Shown piece by piece: positions 38,546 to 45,605 of a stretch of 64,000 nucleotides of DNA; position 1 is the stretch's first letter, and every line of letters begins with the position of its first letter. Origin of the DNA: Simplicispira sp. 125 (GTDB lineage: Bacteria > Pseudomonadota > Gammaproteobacteria > Burkholderiales > Burkholderiaceae_C); contig NZ_QEKM01000001.1 in the NCBI RefSeq assembly GCF_003096555.1, positions 1,178,001-1,242,000 on the forward strand, written 5' to 3'. A model generated the notes under the pieces. It searched no databases. It saw nothing but the letters and a program-made list of their open reading frames with translations, and was not told the origin of the DNA. Made by a program: the position numbers and the translations under genes.

Positions 38546-38605
38546 TGAAAAGTGGCTCTAACGCTTGATGGTCAAGCGCTGGCAGCTATGAAATCAGGAG
38601 TTTTG
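38546..38605 (-). repeat. Comamonad palindromic element, copy 9
   Basis: On the minus strand: GATTTCATAGCTGCCAGCGC, TTGACCATCAAGCGTTAGAG, CCACTTTTCATT. It lies between the receptor start and the DUF2946-like gene, inside the zinc operon. Confidence 0.85.
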
Positions 38606-38623
38606 AGGGTCTGCCGCAGCAGA

Positions 38624-39025
38624 TCAGCCCCGCGCCTGCGGGGGCGGGCCCCGGGCCTGGAACAGCGCAACGTGGCGCTGGGCCACACCGGGTGCAGGCA
38701 GGGGCGCGGGTGCCACGGCAGGCGCCGTGGGCGCCATGGCCGGGGGGCCCGAAGGGGCGGCATCGGCCAGTGCAAGCTGGTCGAGCAGCAGGCAGTCGGC
38801 CAGGCTGTGGTTTGCCAGCAAGGGCGGCAGGAAGGCGCTGGTGGCCACCGCCGGGGCCACTGCGGCCCCATGGCCTGCATGTACCTGGGCCAGTGGCTGG
38901 GCATGCGCCACCTGGTGCCAGCGGCCCAGCGACGGCACCCACACCAAGGCCAGCAGCAGCCACAGCAGGGCCGCACCGCTGATCAGGCGGCGGTGCAAAG
39001 GGCTGTGCGGCTGCTGGGCGGGCAT
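38624..39025 (-). CDS. DUF2946-like envelope protein
   Basis: 133 residues. One N-terminal membrane segment (LISGAALLWLLLALVWVPSL) is followed by an Ala/Pro-rich exported part containing HSLADCLLLDQLALADA, the pattern of DUF2946 proteins that accompany metal TonB receptors. Its ATG follows directly on the stop codon of the DUF3299 gene, with no gap. The role in zinc uptake is contextual only. Confidence 0.65.
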   Translation of the reverse strand: MPAQQPHSPLHRRLISGAALLWLLLALVWVPSLGRWHQVAHAQPLAQVHAGHGAAVAPAVATSAFLPPLLANHSLADCLLLDQLALADAAPSGPPAMAPTAPAVAPAPLPAPGVAQRHVALFQARGPPPQARG

Positions 39026-39574
39026 TTACTTCACGGGCACCGCATCGACCATGCGGTAGAACAGGCCATAGGGGTCGTTGTTCAGGAGCACAAAGCGCCC
39101 CTCCACCACCACGGGTTCGAGCGAATGGCGCACGGGGGTTTTGGCGCGCACCTCCACCATGCTCTCAGGCCCGCCAGGAATGCAGAACGAACAGGTCAGT
39201 GGCACGGCCGTCAGTAAAAAATGCGTTTGCGTGGCCTTGGCGTCCAGCGGCAGCATGAAGCCCTGAATGCGCTGCACCGTCTTGTGCAGGGCCTGCTGCG
39301 CGGTATTGAACTGGGGTAGCACGGCGGTTTGGGTGGTTTTTTTGGCCAGGTCGGTCAACAGCGGCCAGGGCAGCACATCACTGCGCTGCGGCAGGGGCGC
39401 GATCGGGCTTTCGGGGCTGTGGTAGCCGGGGCCGCTGCCCTGGGGCAGCGCGGCGGCGCCGGGCACGGGCGATGTCAGCACAGGCGCCCCGCCCTGCGCT
39501 GGCACGGATTGCGCCGAGGCAGCCGCAGCAAAGCTCAGCAGGGCCAGCAAAAAGAAGGGGCGTTGCCAGGCCAT
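39026..39574 (-). CDS. DUF3299 secreted protein
   Basis: 182 residues with a Sec signal peptide (MAWQRPFFLLALLSFAAAAS, cut near AQS). The domain has GFMLPLD, LTAVPLTCSFCIPGGPESMV and LYGLFYRM-type blocks of DUF3299. The CSFC pair could bind metal or be redox active in the periplasm. These proteins recur in zinc-regulated operons with a MacB-like ABC transporter. Function unproven. Confidence 0.85.
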   Translation of the reverse strand: MAWQRPFFLLALLSFAAAASAQSVPAQGGAPVLTSPVPGAAALPQGSGPGYHSPESPIAPLPQRSDVLPWPLLTDLAKKTTQTAVLPQFNTAQQALHKTVQRIQGFMLPLDAKATQTHFLLTAVPLTCSFCIPGGPESMVEVRAKTPVRHSLEPVVVEGRFVLLNNDPYGLFYRMVDAVPVK

Positions 39575-39578
39575 GGCT

Positions 39579-39830
39579 CTAGTGCGCGTGTTTCATGCCG
39601 CAGTATTTGCCAATGGCCAGGCCCTTGCAGGCGGCCTGCAGCTCTTTCATGCACACCGCTTCGCCCTTGCCTGCCTCCAGGCACTGGGCGGCGGCCTGGT
39701 GTGCGGCCGCCATGGCGCGGTGGCGCTGGATGTCGGCCTGGGTTTCCTTATCGGTGTGGGTTTGTGCCTGTGCGCTGGCGCAGGCCAGCAGCAGACAGGC
39801 CGAGGCCAGGGCGGTGTGCAGTTTTTTCAT
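39579..39830 (-). CDS. Small secreted cysteine-containing protein
   Basis: 83 residues from ATG 39830. Signal peptide MKKLHTALASACLLLACASA (cleavage near AQA). The mature part has three further cysteines in CLEAGKGEAVCMKEL and CKGLAIGKYCGMKHAH, ending in a His-containing metal-binding-like tail. It lies between the ABC permease and DUF3299 in the zinc operon, so periplasmic zinc binding is a reasonable guess. Confidence 0.75.
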   Translation of the reverse strand: MKKLHTALASACLLLACASAQAQTHTDKETQADIQRHRAMAAAHQAAAQCLEAGKGEAVCMKELQAACKGLAIGKYCGMKHAH

Positions 39831-39864
39831 GGTGCGGGGTTCTTTCAGGGAGATTTGAACAAAT

Positions 39865-41100
39865 TCAGGGCTGTGCCAGCAGGTCGGCCACGTCGCTGCG
39901 GTAGGCCTGCAACGCGGGCGCCAATGCGGCCAGCGTGGCCACGGCCACCGCCAGCAGCGGCACACCGGCCTCGGCAGGCAGCCAGCGCAGGCCGGTCACG
40001 GGCAGCAGGCCCTGGGCTTGCAACACGCGGCCCAGCACCTCGGCCAGGCCATGGCCCAGCAGCAGGCCCAGGCTGCTCGCCAGCAGCGCCAGCCACAGCG
40101 CCTCGCACAGCAACAGCCCGGCCACACGCCCGGGGGGCGCACCCAGCATGCGCAGCATGGCAATGTCGGCGCGGCGTTCGCGCACGGCGTTCCACAGCGC
40201 AATGAACACACTGAGTGCGGCCACGGCCAGCAGCACGCCGCCCATGGCGCGCAGCACGTCGGCGCCCACACCCAGCAGGCGCAGCAGGCGGGTGACCTCG
40301 ATGGCGGGCGCAGCCGCTTGCAGGGCGGTGCCCGCGTTGATGTAGCGCGGCAGCGTGACGGCGGCCAGGGGCGTGCGGTAGCGCAGCAGGGCCACGGTCA
40401 CTTCGCGCTCTTGCTGCAGGGCCTGCAGGTCGTCCTTGTCGGCGGCGGTGGCGCTTTCGTGCACCTGCCACACCGACTCGGTCGCGGTGAGGATGAGCCG
40501 GTCGAGCACGCAGCCGCAGGGCGCCAGCACGCCCGCCACGCGGTAGGGCTGGTCGCCGTGCGCGTGCCCACCCCCACCCAGGCCATGGCTGCCCACAAAC
40601 CGGGCGCCCACCAACGGTGCGCCGCCCTGCCCCGCGCGGGCCATATCGCGCGCCACCGTGGCGCCCAGCACGGCTTCCATCGGGGCCTGCCAGGGCTGCC
40701 CCTGGTCCAGCGTGGCGCCGTAGTGCGCCAGGTAGTCGGGCGTGGTGCCTACGATGCGGTAGCCCGCATGGCTGTCGCCCAGGCTCAGCGGGATCACCTG
40801 CGACACCAGCGGGTGCTGCTGCAGGGCCTGCACTTCCTGCAGGGGGATGTTGCCGGTGGGGGTGTCGATGTGGAACACGCCCGCCAGGATGAGCTGCAGC
40901 GGGCTGCCTTTGGCACCCACCACCAGGTCGATGCCCTCCAGGTCACGCTCAAACGCCTGGTCAAGCTGCGCCGCTGCCAGCACCACCAGGGTGATGGTGG
41001 CCAGCCCCAGGCTGAGCAGCAGCAGGTTGAGCGCGGCGGCCAGCGGGCGCGACCACAGGTAGCGCCAGGACAGACGTGCCATGTATGCTATTTTTTTCAT
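39865..41100 (-). CDS. ABC transporter permease, FtsX/MacB type
   Basis: 411 residues: one N-terminal membrane helix (AAALNLLLLSLGLATITLVVL), a periplasmic domain of about 210 residues and three C-terminal helices ending with the FtsX-type domain (LWNAVRERRADIAMLRMLGA). Such permeases act in lipoprotein release or mechanotransmission rather than classic import, so the link to zinc is through the operon. The periplasmic part contains a GGGGHAHGD loop. The first codons (MKKIAYM) come from a palindromic element; ATG 41082 is the alternative start. Confidence 0.88.
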   Translation of the reverse strand: MKKIAYMARLSWRYLWSRPLAAALNLLLLSLGLATITLVVLAAAQLDQAFERDLEGIDLVVGAKGSPLQLILAGVFHIDTPTGNIPLQEVQALQQHPLVSQVIPLSLGDSHAGYRIVGTTPDYLAHYGATLDQGQPWQAPMEAVLGATVARDMARAGQGGAPLVGARFVGSHGLGGGGHAHGDQPYRVAGVLAPCGCVLDRLILTATESVWQVHESATAADKDDLQALQQEREVTVALLRYRTPLAAVTLPRYINAGTALQAAAPAIEVTRLLRLLGVGADVLRAMGGVLLAVAALSVFIALWNAVRERRADIAMLRMLGAPPGRVAGLLLCEALWLALLASSLGLLLGHGLAEVLGRVLQAQGLLPVTGLRWLPAEAGVPLLAVAVATLAALAPALQAYRSDVADLLAQP

Positions 41101-41149
41101 AGCTTCTAGCGCTTGTCCGTATTGCCCTGGAGGCTTATTTCATTCAAAT
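41084..41149 (+). repeat. Comamonad palindromic element, copy 10 (forms a gene-gene junction)
   Basis: TATGCTATTTTTTTCATAGC, TTCTAGCGCTTGTCCGTATT, GCCCTGGAGGCTTATTTC. On the minus strand its right part encodes the last residues of the ABC ATPase (NEISLQGNTDKR-stop) and its left part supplies the ATG and first codons of the permease. Confidence 0.88.
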
Positions 41150-41774
41150 CCAGCACCACGGCACCCGCCAGGGCCTGCACCACGCGGTGGTCGTGCGTGG
41201 CGATCACCAGGGTGGCGTCGCAGGCGGCGGCGCTGCTTTGCAGCAGGGCCAGTGCACAGGCGGCGGCTTCGTCGTCCAGGCTGGCGGTGGGTTCGTCGGC
41301 CAGCAGCACCTCGGGCGCCAACAGCACGGCCCGCGCCAGTGCCACGCGCTGCGCCTGCCCGCCCGAGAGCTGGTGCGGCCTGCGCGCGGCAAGGTCGGCC
41401 ACGCCCAGGTGCTCTAGTGCACGGGCAATGGCGGCATCGTCACGCGGCCTGCCTGCGGCAAAGTAGGCCAGCGCCAGGTTGTCGGCCACGGTGAGCGCGC
41501 TGCTCAGGTGCAGTTTTTGCGGCAAAAAACCGATGCTGCGGGCGCGCCAGGCGTCGATTTCGGCACCGCGCTGCGTGCCAATCTGCAGGCCCGCCACAAA
41601 CAGGTCGCCCGTGGCCGTGCCGCGCAGCCCGGCCACCAGCGACAGCCAGGTGGATTTGCCGCTGCCCGAGCGCCCGCGCACCAGCAGCGTGCCGCCCTGG
41701 CGCACATCGACATCCGGAAAGCGCCGCAGGGCCGCGCCCGGATAGGCGTGGGCCAGGCCCCGGGTGCGGATCAT
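41106..41774 (-). CDS. ABC transporter ATP-binding protein, LolD/MacB type
   Basis: 222 residues with Walker A GRSGSGKST (34-42), Q-loop GFLPQK, signature LSGGQAQRVALARA, Walker B VLLADEPTASLDDE and the H-loop ATHD. It pairs with the FtsX-type permease five bases downstream. The C-terminal 12 residues are encoded by palindromic element 10. Its start overlaps the Zur stop by four bases. Confidence 0.92.
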   Translation of the reverse strand: MIRTRGLAHAYPGAALRRFPDVDVRQGGTLLVRGRSGSGKSTWLSLVAGLRGTATGDLFVAGLQIGTQRGAEIDAWRARSIGFLPQKLHLSSALTVADNLALAYFAAGRPRDDAAIARALEHLGVADLAARRPHQLSGGQAQRVALARAVLLAPEVLLADEPTASLDDEAAACALALLQSSAAACDATLVIATHDHRVVQALAGAVVLDLNEISLQGNTDKR

Positions 41775-42247
41775 GCAGCGCCCTCAGGGTGGGCGCAGCC
41801 CGCACACAGGCCGTGCACGGCAATGTCTACGGCCAGGTTCTCGTGCCCGGCCTGGGCCAGCGTGCGCAGCAAGGGGCGCAGGGCCGCCTGCATGCGGGCC
41901 GAGCCCTGGGCCAGCCGAAACTGCCGGTGGCAGCCGCCACATTCAAAGCGCGGGGCGGCACCGTCGTGGCCCGGCGCGGCCAACGCGAAGCGGGTGACCC
42001 GGGCACCGTCGATCTGGCGCTGCAGCAGGCCGGCTGCGGCAAAGCGGTCGAGCAGGCGGTACACCGTGACCCGGTTGACCTGCACACCGGCCGCGTCCAG
42101 GGCCACAGCCACCTCGGGCACGCTCAGCGTGGCCTGGGGCTGCGCCTGGTACAGCGCACCCAAAGCGCGGGTAGCGCGGGTGGCGCGCATACCGGGCGGC
42201 AAGGGCCAGGAGGGGGATGCGGTGAATGGAATGGATGGGGTGGACAT
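41771..42247 (-). CDS. zur: Fur-family regulator, Zur-like
   Basis: 158 residues from ATG 42247. The winged helix contains VEVAVALDAAGVQVNRVTVYRLLDRFA-type sequence; the structural zinc site is the pair CGGC (RFECGGCHRQF) and CAGC (HGLCAGCAHPE). His-rich and Glu ligands for regulatory zinc fit the Zur subgroup. It is the first gene of the zinc uptake operon and lies directly behind the palindrome at 42266-42288, implying autoregulation. An open frame to 42274 would need TTG inside that operator. Confidence 0.85.
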   Translation of the reverse strand: MSTPSIPFTASPSWPLPPGMRATRATRALGALYQAQPQATLSVPEVAVALDAAGVQVNRVTVYRLLDRFAAAGLLQRQIDGARVTRFALAAPGHDGAAPRFECGGCHRQFRLAQGSARMQAALRPLLRTLAQAGHENLAVDIAVHGLCAGCAHPEGAA

Positions 42248-42265
42248 GCAGGGGCTGGCGGGACA

Positions 42266-42288
42266 ATAACGCAATCGGGTTGCATTAT
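42266..42288. promoter_or_regulatory. Zur-box-like operator
   Basis: ATAACGCAA (42266-42274), five bases TCGGG, TTGCATTAT (42280-42288): a 9-5-9 inverted repeat with one mismatch. It is 19 bp upstream of zur and between zur and the msrA stop. The form TGCAA-N5-TTGCA with AT-rich ends resembles betaproteobacterial Zur sites. Confidence 0.75.
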
Positions 42289-42313
42289 GCCCTGCCCCTG
42301 CAGCCGCCAGCGG

Positions 42314-42886
42314 CTATTTGAGGAAGCGCGCAAAGGTCTGGCGGAACTTGACCACTTTGGGGCCGACCACATAAGCACAGTAACCCTGCGAAGGGTTGTG
42401 GGCGTAATAGTCCTGGTGGTAGTCCTCGGCCGGCCAGTAGTTCTGCAAGGGTTGCACCTCGGTGGTGATGGGTGCGCCAAACAGCTTGTCTTGCGACATT
42501 TCGCGCACCATGTCTTCGGCCACCTGGCGGTGCGCGGGGTCTTCGTAATAGATGCCGCTGCGGTACTGGGTGCCTACGTCGTTGCCCTGGCGGTTGAGTG
42601 TGGTGGGGTCGTGCGTGGCGAAGAAGATTTCCAGAATCTCGCGCACCGAGATGATGGTGGGGTCAAACCGCAGCCGCACCACCTCGGCATGGCCGGTGCT
42701 GCCGGTGCACACTTGCTCGTACCGGGGGCGCTCCGTATGGCCGTTGCAGTAGCCGCTTTCCACATCGGTGATGCCGCGCACGCTGTCAAACACGGCTTCG
42801 GTGCACCAAAAACACCCGCCGCCCAGCGTGATAACGGACTCTTGCGCCGCAGAAGCGGAGCCGGGTTGACTGCTTGCAATATCCAT
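42314..42886 (-). CDS. msrA: Peptide methionine-S-sulfoxide reductase
   Basis: 190 residues. The catalytic motif GGGCFWCTEAVF has Cys25 as nucleophile; VESGYCNGH-type and YHQDYYAHNP motifs complete the MsrA fold. It reduces Met-S-sulfoxide in proteins and has no signal peptide, so it is cytosolic. Starts behind AAGGAAA. Independent of the zinc operon downstream of it. Confidence 0.95.
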   Translation of the reverse strand: MDIASSQPGSASAAQESVITLGGGCFWCTEAVFDSVRGITDVESGYCNGHTERPRYEQVCTGSTGHAEVVRLRFDPTIISVREILEIFFATHDPTTLNRQGNDVGTQYRSGIYYEDPAHRQVAEDMVREMSQDKLFGAPITTEVQPLQNYWPAEDYHQDYYAHNPSQGYCAYVVGPKVVKFRQTFARFLK

Positions 42887-42916
42887 AACGTCAGTTTCCT
42901 TGCAGTGCGGTGGGTT

Positions 42917-43561
42917 TCACGGGGCGGGCTGCCAGTCGCTCACCCACACCAGCGCAGGGTTGTCAGCATATTCGACCAGCATCGATCGCACGCGCTCTTG
43001 CCACAACTGGGCAAAACGCTCCAGCTCTGCGCTGTTGGCCTGATCGGCAAAGGCCTTGGTCATCAGCGGCCGCATCTCGCCAGGCCAGGGCACGACCGCA
43101 TTATCGAAGTGCACCGTGACGGCCTTGCCCGTATCGCGGCGGCGCATGCCCAAAACGCCGTCCACGTCGGCGCCAAAGACCAGCAGGTTCTTGCGTGCGA
43201 AAAGGGCCAGCTGGCCTGCGCCCGGGAACCCTGTTTCCCCGGCGGCCCCTGTCACCAACTGCACCACTGAAGAGATGACGCCCGTCACGCCACTGCCCGG
43301 CGCATCGCGCATGAAAACTTCCACATCGCCCCGCACGGGCATCTCGGTGCCATAGAGCGCACGCAGGCCATGCAGGGCCATGAGGTAGGCGCCCGCCACG
43401 GTGGGGCACGAGTGGCCCGACAGGCGCACCACATCGGTATAGCGGTATTCAATGACGCCGTGGCGCGCCGCGCCCAAAAACTGGGCCAGCGGGTCGCGCA
43501 GCTTGATCGTGGGCGCCTCGGAATAGAACGCTGGAAATCCCAGGTCTTGCGGTTCGGTCAT
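42917..43561 (-). CDS. FmdE-like protein
   Basis: 214 residues from ATG 43561 (AAAGACGCC before it). The block VVRLSGHSCPTVAGAYLMALHGLRALYG matches the N-terminal domain of FmdE (formylmethanofuran dehydrogenase subunit E) relatives, where a His and a Cys bind a metal. Bacterial members outside methanogens have no defined role. It is 30 bp upstream of msrA on the same strand and may share a transcript. Confidence 0.75.
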   Translation of the reverse strand: MTEPQDLGFPAFYSEAPTIKLRDPLAQFLGAARHGVIEYRYTDVVRLSGHSCPTVAGAYLMALHGLRALYGTEMPVRGDVEVFMRDAPGSGVTGVISSVVQLVTGAAGETGFPGAGQLALFARKNLLVFGADVDGVLGMRRRDTGKAVTVHFDNAVVPWPGEMRPLMTKAFADQANSAELERFAQLWQERVRSMLVEYADNPALVWVSDWQPAP

Positions 43562-43666
43562 GGCGTCTTTCTTGCGTGAGGGTGCTGCACATGGCGTGCT
43601 GATCGACCATCCTAAACATTTCTGCGCGCCTTCCCGCAATGGGGCCATTGCACACATGCTCTGCGG

Positions 43667-43715
43667 TTGACCCTTGTGGGTGGTTTTGCTATATTACTAA
43701 CCAGTCAGTCAGTAA
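43667..43715 (+). promoter_or_regulatory. Efflux operon promoter with TetR operator
   Basis: TTGACC (43667-43672), a 17-bp spacer, and TATATT (43690-43695). The inverted repeat TTACTAAC (43694-43701) / GTCAGTAA (43708-43715), one mismatch, overlaps the -10 and start site. A regulator bound there would block transcription of itself and the efflux genes. Confidence 0.82.
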
Positions 43716-43723
43716 ATAATTGC

Positions 43724-44404
43724 GTGCCCACATCTGTTCCGCCCTCCCCTCCTGCACCCAAGCGCGAGCGCCGCAAAGAAGCCCGCCCCGGTGAGTTGCT
43801 GGAGGCTGCCCTGGACCTTTTTGTGGAAAAGGGCTACGCCGCCACCAAGGTGGACGAGGTGGCCGCACGCGCCGGAGTGTCCAAGGGCACGCTGTTTCTC
43901 TACTTTCCCAGCAAAGAAGAGCTTTTCAAGGCCGTGGTGCGCGAAAGCATCGTGGGCCGGTTTGACGAATGGGGGCAGGAACTGGCGCAGTTCCAGGGCA
44001 ACACCGCCGACATGCTGCACCTGAGCTACGCCACGTGGTGGGAAAGCATTGGCTCCACCCGCGCCTCGGGCATCACCAAGCTCATGCTCAGCGAGGCGGG
44101 CAATTTCCCCGAACTCACCCTGTTTTACCAGCGCGAAGTCATCGAGCCCGGCCAGCAACTGATACGCAGCGTGCTGCAACGCGGCATCACGCGCGGTGAG
44201 TTCCGGGCCGTCAACCTGGACTATGCCGTGTATGCCGTGTTGGCCCCCATGATTTTTTTGATGCTCTGGAAGCATTCCATCGGAGCCTGCGTGCCCGATT
44301 CCATGGCTTTCAGTCCGCAGGACTACATCCACTGCCAGGTTGATAACCTGCTGCACGGCCTGCTGGCCCGCCCGGACCCTGCCCCTCCACCTCCCTCTGC
44401 CTGA
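43724..44404 (+). CDS. TetR-family repressor of the RND efflux operon
   Basis: 226 residues from GTG 43724, the first start downstream of the promoter; an upstream in-frame start at 43667 lies inside the -35 box. The HTH at about 42-61 (KVDEVAARAGVSKGTLFLYF) is classical TetR/AcrR. The C-terminal domain LMLSEAGNFPELTLFYQREVIEPG matches the TetR_C ligand domains of efflux regulators. The adaptor gene follows ten bases after its stop, so it is part of the operon it should control. Confidence 0.9.
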   Translation: MPTSVPPSPPAPKRERRKEARPGELLEAALDLFVEKGYAATKVDEVAARAGVSKGTLFLYFPSKEELFKAVVRESIVGRFDEWGQELAQFQGNTADMLHLSYATWWESIGSTRASGITKLMLSEAGNFPELTLFYQREVIEPGQQLIRSVLQRGITRGEFRAVNLDYAVYAVLAPMIFLMLWKHSIGACVPDSMAFSPQDYIHCQVDNLLHGLLARPDPAPPPPSA

Positions 44405-44414
44405 CTTTTCCACC

Positions 44415-45587
44415 ATGAAACGCTGGATTCCCTGGATGGCCACCGCCATCGTTATCGCGCTGGTCGCCGGCGGCGCCTGGCGTGCCATCTCGGCGCGCCA
44501 GGCGCAGCAAAAGGCACTGGTCGCCTCTACGGCGGCCACCCGCCCGGTGGTGATGGATATTGCTTCCGAGGAAGTGCGTCCCGTGCGCAAGCAGAACCTG
44601 TCGCTCGACATTCCGATCTCGGGCAGCTTGCGTGCGGTGCAGACAGCCACCATCAAGGCCCGAGTAGCCGGTGAACTGCAGGGTTTGAGCCTGCGCGAGG
44701 GCGACGCCGTGCGCGCAGGCCAGGAAGTGGCGCGCACCGACCCCACCGAATCGAATGCCCGGCTGCGCCAGGCACAGCAGCAGGCCGATGCGGCCAAGGC
44801 CCAGGTGGATATCAGCCAGCGGCAGTTTGCCAACAACCGTGCCCTGGTGGACCAGGGCTTTATCTCGCGCACCGCGCTCGATACCTCGCAAGCCAGTCTG
44901 CAGGCGGCCCAGGCTTCGTACCAGGCGGCCCAAGCCGCCGCCGACGTGGCCCGCAAGGCCATGGCCGACACGGTGTTGCGCAGCCCCCTCAGCGGCCATG
45001 TCGCCCAGCGCCTTGCCCAAAATGGCGAGCGCGTGGCCGTGGAGGCCCGCATTCTGGAAGTGGTCGACCTCTCGCGCCTGGAACTCGAAGCCCTGCTGGG
45101 CCCGGCCGACTCGGTCGCCGTGCGCCTGGGGCAAAAGGCCACTTTGCGGGTCGAAGGCATCAGTGAGCCGCTGGAAGCCACGGTGGTGCGCATCAACCCC
45201 AGCGCCCAGGCAGGCAGCCGCGCAGTGCCGGTGTATCTGTCCATCGACAACACCCAGGCCCTGCCCGCGCTGCGCCAGGGCTTGTTCGTGCAAGGCACTT
45301 TGGCCGTGGGCCATGCCGAACGGCTGACTGTGCCGCTCGATGCGGTGCGCACCGACAAACCCATTCCCTACGTGCAGGTGGCCGACAACGGCCGCGTGGC
45401 GCACCGTGCCGTGCAAACCGGCCAGCGCGTGCAACAAGAAGACCTGACCGTGGTGGCCATCGAAGGTGTGTCCGAGGGCACGCTGGTGCTGGCCGGACGC
45501 GTGGGCGCCCTGCCCGAAGGCACGGTACTGCGCTTGCCGGGCAGCCAGGCTGCACCTGCAGCCAGTGCGCCCGCCGCCAAACCCTGA
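44415..45587 (+). CDS. RND efflux membrane-fusion (HlyD/AcrA-type) adaptor
   Basis: 390 residues from ATG 44415. One N-terminal membrane anchor (WMATAIVIALVAGGAW), then lipoyl-type half motifs, an alpha-hairpin (LRQAQQQADAAKAQVDISQR...ARKAMADTVLRSP), a beta-barrel and a C-terminal membrane-proximal domain. There is no lipobox, so it is anchored by the helix. It bridges the RND pump and TolC. Confidence 0.9.
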   Translation: MKRWIPWMATAIVIALVAGGAWRAISARQAQQKALVASTAATRPVVMDIASEEVRPVRKQNLSLDIPISGSLRAVQTATIKARVAGELQGLSLREGDAVRAGQEVARTDPTESNARLRQAQQQADAAKAQVDISQRQFANNRALVDQGFISRTALDTSQASLQAAQASYQAAQAAADVARKAMADTVLRSPLSGHVAQRLAQNGERVAVEARILEVVDLSRLELEALLGPADSVAVRLGQKATLRVEGISEPLEATVVRINPSAQAGSRAVPVYLSIDNTQALPALRQGLFVQGTLAVGHAERLTVPLDAVRTDKPIPYVQVADNGRVAHRAVQTGQRVQQEDLTVVAIEGVSEGTLVLAGRVGALPEGTVLRLPGSQAAPAASAPAAKP

Positions 45588-45605
45588 CCGCCAGGACGAC
45601 ACAGC

